Origin: Crocodylus rhombifer
Taxonomy: Eukaryota; Chordata; Crocodylia; Crocodylidae
Assembly (NCBI GenBank): GCA_038503035.1
Contig: JAVSML010024431.1
Coordinates: forward strand, 124,001 to 188,000
DNA length: 64,000 bases
Direction: 5' to 3'
The position numbers and the translations under genes are program-made. Below are positions 49,494 through 60,163 of the stretch, in pieces. The notes below the pieces were generated by a model. The model saw only the letters and a program-made list of their open reading frames with translations, searched no databases and was not told the DNA's origin. Position 1 is the stretch's first letter; every line of letters begins with the position of its first letter.

Positions 49494-50885
49494 GGGTGTA
49501 TCCACACATGAAAGCACTTGTAATCATAGCAGCTCAAATAGAAGCAGTGCAAATTTGAGCCAGGACTTTTTGCCTCAGCGCACGTGCCTGGACCTGCACT
49601 TTGGTGTGGGGCAAATTGTGCTACTTGGGGCAAAATAACCCCACCTGGCTTCTCCCAAATCTGCAGCCAGGGGAGCTAGAGCCCAGGGCCAGGACCTGTG
49701 CTGTCCCCAGCAGTATAAAAGGCTACCCTGTCCTGGCCCCATCAGTACAAAAAGCTGTCCTGTCTAGTAGCTCAGGGCTACTCATTCTCAGGAGCTTCTG
49801 GGGCCCAGCCAATTGGTATCTGGGGACACTACCCCTTGGGCCAGCTGGTTCTTGAAGCAGCCCAGAGAGGGCGTCTTCAGCACCTTTTATCCACTGCAGC
49901 ACTCTAGCAGTGGGGGTTGCTGCCTGGCTGTGACCTGCAGCACACCTGCCAGACCTGGATGGGGACTGCACAGCCAGTAGAGGCATTTGCCCCTCTGGGC
50001 CAGCTGCAGAGTTGGCCTTTGTATGGCACAACTGCCATGTGTGCCTCCTGCCCAGCCATCTGGGCAGCTATCACCTGGAAGATGTTCCCAGTGTGGTGGC
50101 CTGCTTTGAACTGTCAAAGCATGTCCTCCTGGCCCCAGCTGGCCAGGAGGTCAGCCACTTCCAGCTGGGTCCAAGATGCCAGCTCTGAGCAAGCAGGGTC
50201 CTGCCACTTGCCTCCCTAGCAGGAATTCTGGTGTTCCCTATAAAAAAAAAATCCCATAGTCACTCTGTAAAATACCCCAAAATCCATGTTCCTCCACAAT
50301 TAAAACAAAAGACCATTATATATAGAGAGACAGACAGAGAAACAACAATCAGTTTGACAATGTTTTATTGATATATCTACAGTGTTAAAGCAATTTGGAA
50401 GCCTACCAGTGTTTCTATTGTCATAATAAAATGAATTCTAAATATCTATATGTTTTGCTGTTTTGCCTTTGCTTTTCTTACCATAGAGCAATTAGAGCTC
50501 CCTGTGACCCCTTCACTAACCCAGATGTGGTGACAGCTGCCCCTGCAGCCACTGCTCCTGCTAGCAGGTCTCATCCCGTCTGGCAGTTGGCCATGAAGGG
50601 TGTATGTATGTGGGAGGCTGTGGGGTGTGTGGGTAGGTTTGGGTGGCTTGAGGAGGGACTGTGTGGGGGCTCTACTCAGGAGGGATGGGTCTCCTGCCCC
50701 CTGTAGGGCGCAGCCCCCCTGCACAGCTCATGGATTGGCCCCCACTGGGGCCACCCCCTGCCAGGCCCACATGCCCAACCCCCAATTGCTCCCCCAGCCT
50801 CCTGGATTGCTGCCCTGCCTGGTCCCATTCTCAAAGGGCTTTGAGACACTGCAAGATACATGTGTGTGCTCATGTGGATGAGCCC
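49494..50885. mobile_element. Inverted-repeat element, ~1.4 kb, 3-bp duplication type
   Basis: The left end GGGTGTATCCACACATG and the inward-read right end GGGCTCATCCACATGAG are inverted copies. The flanks are ATG (49491-49493) and ATG (50886-50888). The ends resemble the two shorter elements at 54.1 and 56.0 kb. The interior is GC-rich without a transposase. At 50222-50345 it contains a segment (GGAATTCTGGTGTTCCC, an A-run, AAAATCCATGTTCCTCCAC, AATTAAAAC) related to the arm of the 17.0-17.8 kb inverted repeat. An 18-bp tandem duplication AGCCCATGATGTCTATTA spans the right edge (50881-50898 and 50900-50917), so the exact end is slightly ambiguous. Opposed frames of about 100 codons are not genes. 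Confidence 0.5.
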
Positions 50886-50888
50886 ATG

Positions 50889-53445
50889 ATGTCTATTAAA
50901 GCCCATGATGTCTATTAATGCACATACAGCATCAGTGTTTGTGCAAGGAGTACTGTTCCTGTTGATGGTAATCCATAAAAGCCAGTAAAGTTTGCTTGAA
51001 AACTATATCTAACTTTTGAAAGAGGATGTATTTTCAGGCAGGGGATAGGGAGGGTGTCATACAATTAATGAACAAGAAAATAGGATCCTACTTCAGGAAG
51101 CATTTGATTTGTTGCACATAAGCTTTTCAAAGCATTTGCCAATTCCCTAAACTCTTTTACTTGTTGCTAGCAGGATTGCCAACAAACCTGTAATAAATTG
51201 AGTTTTAATTTTTTTTAACACAGGGATTTTCTTACAAGAGAGGCCTTATTTTTAAAAGATGTACAGCTCAGCTCATCTTCTAATGACACAATATACACTG
51301 TGTAACACACAGCAATGTCTAACCAAAGCATTTATCCTACCAATTTTTTTAAACCCTCTTCATTTTGCATACTACAGACAACTTCTTATTCAATATTATG
51401 GCAGCTTGAATCCTTGTCTTTAGGGAATAACTGGAAGACATTTTAGCATCTAATTTTTCAACTACCTCATTAGGGTGATGAAAAGCTCATGATGAAGGGG
51501 CAGTGCCACGCTCGAAAAGCGAGGGGTTCCTGTTGTCTTGAATTATTAACTAGCCAATATTCAGTGGACTGTTACTGTCTGCCTGCTACAGCAGGTGGTA
51601 CCCCATTGCCTTTCACTTGGAAAGCATCTGCTTGCTCTGAGCCTCCCCAGAGCTTGCTACAGTCATTTGTTCGATTTAAGACAGACACTGTCATTATTCT
51701 GTGCAGCACTTCACAGAAATATTTCCTACTAAATGCTTGAACCATCTGAGCAGCACCAGGCAGGCTGCAGGCTTCATTAATAATGCATCCATGCTTATCA
51801 ATAGATTTAGACAACTGGTATTTAGAAGCTTCTTCAGAAGGAGTGGGTTTTTTTTCACACCAGTTAGCTTCATTCTGTCAGTTCCTTGATGTAGACATTA
51901 CATCCAACTGAGTTCTGAAAGCCAGAGGTGCTAAAATTGTATTTGAGCTCTCCCTTGCTTTGGAGCACTGTTTGACTGATGTAACTCTTAAGATCATCCC
52001 CTCTGTTACTCTTTTCTTCTGTGGGCTTTTTTTTTAAGTTTAAGCTATAATGGAACTGCGCACTTGTCACAGTTATCTTGCTTTAAAGTTCATGGCAGCT
52101 TTGGCTTCCCATTACAAACAATTCAAGCTTCTACTAACTCTTCTCTGGATTCAATTCTTGAATAAAAAATACTATTTAAAATAATAATAAATATTATTAA
52201 CATAATGGTCACCAGAAACCTTTCCACCAAACCACTCTGGATGCAACTGACTTGCATCTGGGCAATGAAAAAAGGGAATGTAAGAAAGAGTAATGACTGC
52301 TGCCCTGTTCAAGTACAAGCACACAAATAAAGGACCAATCAGGTTTAATAAAGGAACTGAAAGAGACGGGAACAAAGATATTGCCTACAACTGTCATCTG
52401 TTTAAAAAAAAAATGGAAAATGATCCTTGGATATAGGTGTCCAACGTGTGCTCATATTGCTCAGTTTATTGGGCAAATTGAGGCTAGGCCTCTTTTGTTC
52501 CTGCTTGAACTTACCTTTTTGCAATAGGTTTCCTGACCTTTACTCATCTCTTGGTAGAAGTCCTATCTTTCACATTCGAGTTGCCAGCCTTGATAGCCTG
52601 CTGAGAACCTGCTTGGGACCAGGTCAGAGCATCCCCCAATTGATGGCCTTCACATCTCTCCTACCATAAAGGAAAGAATGAAGTAGGGTTACTTCTAAAA
52701 TGACCTAAGAAAGTTGTAGCTCCTTTCTTTTGAGGCATATATTATCCCTTCCTATTTGAATGTGTGAAAATAGAACTCAGAAGCTGCTCTCCCACTTGCT
52801 AAAAAAAAGGGCAAACGGGATTTCCTACCAGAGCTTTATCATTTTCATTTTTACTGACTTATGAACTCGGGGACCATGGACAAAATTTTCCTTTTCCCTC
52901 TTGACTGCTGCTGCTTTTTCTGTACTGTACCAGCCAGCTGCTCTATGCTTATCTGTGGTTCTCCTCAGATATCAGAGGTATCATGCATCTGTAGGATTCT
53001 TTAGAAGCCTCAGTTTGCTTTCTCTCCTGAAGGATTTGACTCATAGCCACTTTAAGCTGTGTCTCATCTGTGCTCAAGCACAGCCTACAGTAGCAGTGGA
53101 GCAGCATCCCAGTCTCAGGCCAAACTAACAGAAAGTTAATCTACTACTATGATACAATGCTCTTTCCCTGATGGATTGTCACTAGGCAGTTGCTGGTCTG
53201 TATCTTAGCCTCTGAATGATACAACATCTCAGATCCTGGAGATATTTACTCAGGGATCAGCTTAGAGCTGTGTTCAACCTCCTCCCACCCCCCTACCATT
53301 TTTGGGTCCCCATCTCTAGGGACCCTCATATCCCTTCCAGCTAGTTCCCAAAAGTACCTTGCGTTTTTCCTAAGAACCAGTCTAGCTACCAATGTACTCA
53401 TCTGCCAGTCTGTCTACTGGAGTTCACATTTTTGCCCACATTCTT
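50889..53445. other. Unique sequence, possible conserved non-coding stretch
   Basis: No gene is recognised. 51480-52080 is of even composition and repeat-free, with a homeodomain-type ATTAATAATGCATCCATGC tract near 51777. It is the most enhancer-like stretch to my eye, but nothing proves conservation. The remainder shows nothing namable. Confidence 0.4.
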
Positions 53446-53603
53446 AGATCACAGAAACATAGCAGAGGCCTTCTGGGTCATCAAGTCCAGTACCCCACAT
53501 TCACAGACAATCATTTAGCCAAAGAATCTCCCACATCACCACTTTAAACCCTCACACAACAACTACAAGGAACAATACCTCAAATACTAAGAACACTCTA
53601 CAA

Positions 53604-53874
53604 TAGTAATTCTCAATAGTAATTCTCAGCGTGTCAGTGTCCCCTGGGGTGCCATGAGCTCCTTTAAAGGGTACTGGAGGAAATGTGAGGAGATAAGCAG
53701 ATGTCTGTAGGCTAAAGTTCCAGGTGTTAGGAAAAAAACACATAAGGGCAGTCACAGGGTCTCCCTGCCTAGTCCCCACCCCTCACTGCATGATCCCTCT
53801 GGCTTTGGGGTCTGACTCAATTCACAAATGGCCTTGAATGCATGCCTGGAGTCTAGAAAATTTGAAAATCACTG
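53604..53874. mobile_element. hAT-type short element inside CR1, 271 bp
   Basis: The left end TAGTAATTCTCAA is immediately followed by a second TAGTAATTCTCAG. The inward-read right end is CAGTGATTTTCAAATT. Flanks CTCTACAA (53596-53603) and CTGTATAG (53875-53882) agree at only 5/8, so the edges are less certain. Related by its termini to the 46.5 kb element. Confidence 0.55.
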
Positions 53875-54112
53875 CTGTATAGCATGCCATAAAAAAACAG
53901 GGGAGGCAAGGGCACTGCTAATGTGCTACAACTGCAATCACAAGGAACTATGTGGTTTATATATGATTACAAAATCCTAGGAGAAGGACTGTCTCACATT
54001 CCAGAGAAAAGCAAAAAAACCCCGAACCAAACCAACCCCCCCAACCCCATAGTCCATGTTAGAAATGAGCTAGGGAAAAAAATTCCTTCTGATCCCAAAT
54101 CCAGTGATCAGT

Positions 54113-54366
54113 GGGCATGTCTACATGTGTACTTTAATGTGCCTTAATCTATTTTAATGCACAGTAAAACATCACTAAAAAAAGTGCTACTTAGCCTATT
54201 TTAATGCACACTAACTAAGGCGCATTAAGTGTCACTTAAAAACTGTGCTCTTTAGTCAATGAACATTAAGACAGTCTAACGTGCATTTTCTTAGTACCTC
54301 ATAATGGAGGTACTAGTTTTAATACACATTAACTAAAAGAACATTAATGCACATGTCGACATGACC
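54113..54366. mobile_element. Inverted-repeat element inside CR1, 254 bp
   Basis: The left end GGGCATGTCTACATGTGTAC and the inward-read right end GGTCATGTCGACATGTGCAT are inverted. Flanks AGT (54110-54112) and AGC (54367-54369) suggest a 3-bp duplication. The body repeats 'TTAATGCAC' and 'TTAACTAA' words in both orientations. It splits the CR1 sentence 'gatcagt...agaccctgagcat', which supports its edges independently. Confidence 0.7.
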
Positions 54367-54640
54367 AGCATGACCCTGAGCATAAGAGCAAGAACCTCTG
54401 GCCAGGACCTCTAAGTTTCTAAGTACCAGCAGAAGCAAGGGTTAACCCCAGTGAAAAGCCTTCAACCTAACCTGTGGCCAATGTACCAATGTCTCAGAAG
54501 AAGGCAGAAACACCCTCCCATCCCCCCCTCCCAATGAACAAAAACAGAAGACAGCTTCATTCATGAGGGGAAAGAAATTCCTTTCTATCCCCTATTAGTA
54601 ATTATCAAAAGCCCTTAAGCATAGAATTACCAGGCTCCTA

Positions 54641-55979
54641 CTATACTAAAAGGAGGGTTACCCTTGTATCCCAAATGGGGATTGCCAATACATGATTCCA
54701 CATAAACACTAGCTGTTGAGCCAAAACTCCCTGTTCTGGCAACACATCTCATAGGAATGTTTCAACCTGACAACCTAAATATCTAGGTTCATGACCCCAG
54801 CCTCTGCTCCATCTGCCTATCATTTGGTTTGCCAATTCCCCATAAGTTACAATATTTGTGCTTTTGCATCCCATGAAATCTTTTTTCTATAGACCTTTGG
54901 GGTACATTCAAATATAAGGAGAATAATTGTCTTAAATTTACTAGACTTCCTGCAGTCTGAATATATAAGTCAAAGGCTTTTGGCCATATTAAAATGGTGA
55001 TAAAATAGACTCTAAAGGAAGCCTGGTTCAGGTTACAAGACTTCTTAAAGATGGTGAAATAAGTATCCCCTCCTTAAATGTGAAGAAACTTTGAAACTGG
55101 CATTTTGTGTTCTATCACTGCTTAGCTAGTTTTAATTTGTTGTTGGAACCCTGGTTCATTTGATACCCAAGGTCCAACTACTTTCATCTCTTCCTTTTCA
55201 AATCAGAGCGTTTTACCTACCCTACTTCCAATCTCAGTCTTTAGTCTCTACCTTCACTGAACTCCTCAATCTCTAGCCTGTTTTACCAGCAGCATATTCT
55301 ACTACTTTGGGTCTTGATTTGGGGAAACTGGCCTGGATGGGACCATGGTGTGACACAGCTGCTACATAGGGTATATTTAACCTTCTTATTTTCTACTCCT
55401 AACTCACATTGCTCAAACTACCCACAACTGACCATCTGGTTCATACTGCCCTCTTTCTCATTTAACCCCCAATATCACCAGCCATGGCTTCTATTAAGAC
55501 CTAATTCTAGGATAATGTTTCTTATTTAGCCATCAGAATATGGTAGCTCAAGAAATTGTGACTTCAAGGTTTCTGGGGTCTATTCTACTTTCTCCGAACA
55601 TCTCCACAAATTGCTAATGGATTCTTCCTTCTGTCTCTGCAAAAAGAACACAAGTCATTTTTCTTCTTGTTTCACCTGCATCAACATTTGTTTGGCACTT
55701 TTACTCTGTTCTAGTATTACTCAGTAGTCCTATGCAGACACCATTGTCACAGTCACAGGGAAAATTGTATTTAAGTCCATCTAGTCCCTCCTGAACACAT
55801 CCTTTTTGGAGACAGGTTCCCCAGTTTTTTCTGTTCCCTTAGTGGAACCAATGATCCAGGTCTGCAGCTAGATCATGGGGCTTCAGCTCCCATTTACCAC
55901 CTGTGCTAACCCTTCAGGCCCAAATATATTTGACATTGATAAGCCTTACTTGTTGGGAGTTCTGTGACAATAGCTGATC
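54641..55979. other. Unique sequence, nothing recognised
   Basis: Pyrimidine-rich plus strand; no coding region, RNA or transposon end identified. The first part could extend the CR1 copy. Confidence 0.45.
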
Positions 55980-55982
55980 AAA

Positions 55983-56219
55983 GGGCACATCTACATGAGA
56001 CACTAACTGTGCAGTAGCATGTCACAGCACAAACAGTGCTAAAACACTACTGTGCAGTATTATTGGGCTACTGCACAGTAGTGTCACTAAAAAGGCATGC
56101 ACTGCTGCTACAGTGTAGTAACACCAGTTACTGCACAATAAATTTAGTACTTGATTATACAAGTAGTAAATTTAAATGTGCAGTAACTATTGTGCATTTA
56201 TGAACATGGAGACACACCC
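55983..56219. mobile_element. Inverted-repeat element, 237 bp, AAA duplication
   Basis: The left end GGGCACATCTACATG and the inward-read right end GGGTGTGTCTCCATG are inverted. They are flanked by AAA at 55980-55982 and 56220-56222. The inside is rich in palindromic ACTACTGTGCAGTA / TACTGCACAGTAGT words. Same terminal type as the 54.1 kb and 49.5 kb elements. A 3-bp duplication suits PIF/Harbinger, but the usual TWA target is absent. Confidence 0.68.
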
Positions 56220-56344
56220 AAAGACAGTCAAAATTAGCTCCTTTGAAACACCATAGGCACATAACCCTTTGCTCTGCATGCTAAAACAATAAAGGCCTCT
56301 ATGCACTGTTATCTCCATCCCAGCGGTTGCTGTAGCTTCTGTGG

Positions 56345-56480
56345 CCAAGTACAGATATTACACTCTTAACAGTATAAGTGATCAGAAACCAATCTATACC
56401 CATAACAGAATAGGAGTTCAGCACACACAGACTGGTTTAAAAATGGCAGAACCCAGTCTAAGATTTACTTCCCTCCCCCT
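56345..56480 (-). repeat. Dispersed repeat, minus copy (TTAAACCAGT family)
   Basis: This is the reverse complement partner of the 36.7-36.95 kb repeat. Shared words in order on the minus strand are TTTAAACCAGTCTG, GTGCTGAACTCCTATTCTG and TTGGTTTCTGATCACTTATA. The copies are about 70-75% alike over ~95 bases by eye. Confidence 0.62.
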
Positions 56481-58915
56481 TCAATCAAAGAGCAAATGTG
56501 TTTTGTTCGCTACTGTCTAAACTGTGCTACTTACAGAAAACCATGTAACTTAGATAGATTCCACTAGGTCTTTTTGAATTTTTGTACCTAGCCTGCGTGT
56601 CTCCAGGTCAGAAACACAACTCTAGCTGTGACTGACAATCCATTCAAACCTGTTACCTTTCTTTTCTAGGCTTAGGATTCTTTAGTAATTAGTTTTCCCT
56701 TAGAGTTTAGTCTCAGAACAGAGAAGCGTAAACCCTGCTTGTCTGCTTGGAGCCATATTTTCTTAAATCTCTCTGATATTTTTTCCCCTGTTTGCTTGTC
56801 TTCTGACAACCTCTTTCATTATAAATTGGCTATCGCACAAGAAGATAACCAACAAGTAAATCAAGATGCACCTGAGATTTATAATAAAAATGCACATCAT
56901 TTCCTCATTCTTCCAACACAGAAGCATTACAATATCTTTCAAATAGTGATACGGCTAACATACAAGTGATTTCAGATGAAAACACAACGACAAGAATATA
57001 AAGTAATTTAGGACCCAATCCATCTCCAAGTCATGTCAATGCTACATCAAGGATCATCCTGTAAAAGAGCTAAAGAATACAGCCTGTTGTAGTTTGGGTC
57101 CACTCAAACTTACTAAAATCAACAGGAACATTCCCACTAAATTCATTTAAACTGTCTCAGCAGTGGCAGCTCTGCTGATGATTGTTTTTACCAATGTCAG
57201 CTTAATCTAAAGGATAAGAGCTTGATCCTCAATCTACTGAAGTCAGTGGAAAATTCTTTCAGTCTTAAGACAAGAAAGATATAGCTTTAATGAATGGAAA
57301 TATCTTCAAATGAGTTTTATTAGAGTAAGGCTGTGACAGAGTGACTATGGCCAAGACACAGCTGAAGTTATTTTAATATAGTAACAGTTTCCTTTTCAAA
57401 TATCTGCCAGAAGTGGTACATGCAGTACCAGTTCACAGTGGTTCATACCCTGTAAAATATTATCCCTAAATGTTGTCTCCAGCAAAGCTGTTCTCACAAA
57501 AAACAAACAAAAAAGTAACACGAGGGGTTTGGGGGGGAGGTGGGAACTACTACTGTTTTTAAGGAAAAAAGTTTACCCCATATGTTATACTGTATTAAGA
57601 TTTCAGGCTGTGAGGGAGGAGAAGGCAGGGGATTATTTCCATCATGACTTATCAGATTTCTTTGAGTTAAGTTATACAAAAAATGATAATTTCTTGACAA
57701 TTTTTTTAAAGTGAATTTAGCACTCTTGATAGATTCAGGAATTACAGCCTTTGAGAAGTCTGACAGTCTACCTACCAAGGAGGTACTGAATAGGCAAGGA
57801 TGGTAGCTAGCATATGCTTCCTCATAATGCCCTAGTGATATATTTCAGTCATGCTTTGGAAGGGCCACCTGTAACAATACAGTGTTCCCTGCTTATTCTG
57901 TCATTTTTGTCTCTGTGGGGACTCTAAACCAGGTTCTGCTTAACAGTAACAGTTATGATCTGCACAACAATATACCATCAACTACACTCCTCCATATTTA
58001 ACTGAAAATTTACCATTACCATTTGTAGGAGACTCCTTTTAAATGAATACGTTCTTTTTTGTAAAGCCACTGCCTTCACTAACCAATTTATTTCCAACCT
58101 CAGGCTGGCCAGTGTGCCTGCACCTTTATGTATATGGAAAAGTAAGTGTCTTTTTATGATGCTTAATATTCTTGTGAGTCCACCTAATGCATAGGACTTT
58201 GAAAGTATGGTCCTAAACTACCTTGAAATTTTTAATACTGTTAGAGTAGTTGGTTGAAGGATGAAGAGAAGACATGGGACACCCAGCTGCAGCTGGCCTT
58301 TCTTTATAGGTTTACCATAATATCAGGAGCATCACAACAAATCCATTTATTTTATAAATTATCTTTTAAAAACGCACTTTGAAGTACTAATTTTATTGGG
58401 GGGTTATAATGACATCAGAATCTATAAGAGCATCTCTGTAATTCACAATTACTAGCTCCATGCTGTTTAGCTGAAACTGTGGGACCACTAAAAAATGGGC
58501 AACATTTATAAAACATTTAGATGGCATACATTGCTATAAAACAGTATTACTGAAAAATAATCAATAATCAATTAATATGGAGTTAGTTTAAAATGGGATC
58601 AGTGCATGTTCAGGAAGTCAATGTACTCATACTGAGGGAATGAAATTGTTCCTACTTCCATACTATCTATTTAATTCATCCAGCATATACAGATTACTTA
58701 AAACCCCTCTATACTACTTACACCCAACCTTAGTGTGCATCTGTGGACAAAAAGACCAAACAGTAGAAAATGGTTTCATGCTGGTGTGGAGGGAGACCAG
58801 AAAAGGGATATGGAGTCCACATTTTTACAGATACAGATAAGATTTTATTCTATGCTCCCTAAATTGAAACCGTGGGTTTTTAATTGAAACCCACCACTTC
58901 AATTTTTATGTCATG
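56481..58915. other. Unique sequence, nothing recognised
   Basis: AT-rich stretch. Short opposed frames (57494-57778 and others) show no known domain. Confidence 0.5.
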
Positions 58916-59840
58916 TTATGGTGAGGGGCCCGATCCTTTTTTTTTTTAATCAGAGCCGGAGTCTGCCCATGGCTGGGGAGGTGAGCTCCTGGTAGGCCGA
59001 GAGGCCGCTGAAGTGTAGAGAGCCTTGGTCCTTCCTTCCATGGCAGGGATGCCCCCTGGGGCCACCCAGGTGGTCTCCTAGCAAGCTTGGTGCTACCCCA
59101 GTTTGGAGGCATCACCCGGCCTAATCCAACTGTTCCTTGAGACTGCCCGGGGAGCAGTGCCCAGTGGGCTTCCAGTGGGCAGGCTTGGGGAAGAGTTGGA
59201 TTGGGTTAGATGCTGCCTCCAACCTGGAGCAGCACCTGGCCCACTAGCAGCCCACCCAGCTGGGCCTGGGGAGGCGCTGCTGCCATGGAGGAAAACACCT
59301 TGGCCTCCTGCAGTTCAGGGGCTGCTTGGCCCACCAGTAGCTCGCCCCCTGGCCATGGGAGAAGCAGGCAGGTTCTGCCAAAAAAAAAAATCTGTCCCCT
59401 TGCCACTTCTGTCTTCAGCAGGCTGCTGGGGCCACCTGAGAATGGGCTGGAGCACTGCAGAAAGGTGGCAGGAGGGTGGCTGGGTTTTCTGGCAGCTGGA
59501 GAAGGCAGTGGGGATGGTGCACATGGTGCTGGAAACCCAGGCAAGCTCAGGGAAGCATTGGATTGGGTGTCTCCAAGCTGGAGCAGCACCTGGATAGCTA
59601 GCAGCCTGCCTGGGCTTCCAGGACCCCGTGCTCCATCCCTGCTGCCTTCTCTCACCATCAGCAAACCCAGCTACCCTCCTGCCACCTTCCCACGCTATCC
59701 CAGGGGCAAGCCAGCCCATTCCTGGGTGGCTCCAGGCATCCTGCCAGCTGCAGAAGCCTGCTGAAGGCAGAAGTGGAGAAGAGCCCAATCCTTTTTTCCT
59801 AGGGAGCCTGCCCACCTCTCCCATGGCTGTGGGATGAGCT
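58916..59840. repeat. GC-rich repeat with internal ~376-bp duplication
   Basis: Two direct copies lie about 376 bases apart. 59173-59255 has GAGTTGGATTGGGTTAG, CCAACCTGGAGCAGCACCTG and CTAGCAGCC. 59549-59612 has GCATTGGATTGGGTGTC, CCAAGCTGGAGCAGCACCTG and CTAGCAGCC. A third motif, 'CCTTTTTT..CTGCCCA..CTCCCATGG', occurs at about 58935-58973 and 59786-59826, and inverted at about 59353-59393. Overlapping open frames of 152-184 codons on both strands lack any domain and run through A or T homopolymers. They reflect stop-poor GC-rich DNA. The family is unknown. Confidence 0.55.
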
Positions 59841-59868
59841 GACAGCTGCATTGTTGCAATAGCCAATG

Positions 59869-60022
59869 TTGCAAACTAAATTACATTGGTATGTAGTTTA
59901 GTTTGCAATGATGTAAACTGATTTAAAACCCCCCAAACCCTTGTATGTGTACAACATGATGCCATTAAGTCACACAAGGTGACATTTTCACCACGTGTAC
60001 ATGGTAATGGCATCACATGTAC
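59869..60022. repeat. Two adjacent hairpins
   Basis: TTGCAAACTAAA (59869-59880) pairs perfectly with TTTAGTTTGCAA (59897-59908). Then GTACAACATGATGCCATTA (59949-59967) pairs with TAATGGCATCACATGTAC (60005-60022), the core ATGATGCCATTA / TAATGGCATCA being the strongest. They lie between the GC-rich repeat and the LTR and look like remains of short inverted-repeat elements. Confidence 0.6.
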
Positions 60023-60163
60023 AAGTGCCCCCAATGTCCAGGAAAAAGCATCAGAAGTGATGGACAAGAGGCCACATGTGGTTAGGGACTGTGTGTTCAT
60101 GTATACATATGGGCACATGTATACTGCAACTTCATGCTCTGGCCTGGTCTTGGAGAATGCCAC

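Larger units (their letters stand above)
53446..54640 (-). mobile_element. CR1 LINE 3' end, interrupted twice
   Basis: On the plus strand the segment opens ATCACAGAAACATAG, then GGCCTTCTGGGTCATCAAGT. This is the reverse complement of the CR1 3' end ('...actygatgaccty...tctatgattctatg'). Further on, AATTCCTTCTGATCCCAAAT and TGACCCTGAGCATAAGAGCA match the CR1 3' region as I know it from sauropsids ('ttccttcctgaccccaaat', 'accctgagcatgtgagcaag'). Three collinear CR1 parts remain: 53446-53595, 53883-54112 and 54367-about 54640. They are split by a hAT-type element and by a 3-bp-duplication element. No reverse transcriptase frame was seen. The 5' limit is uncertain. Confidence 0.72.

Noticed and set aside
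59103..59866. Overlapping 152-184 codon open frames on both strands
   Set aside because: Low-complexity Pro/Ala/Ser/Gly translations, no domain, open on both strands simultaneously, crossing A/T homopolymers and an internal duplication. This is typical of GC-rich repeat DNA.
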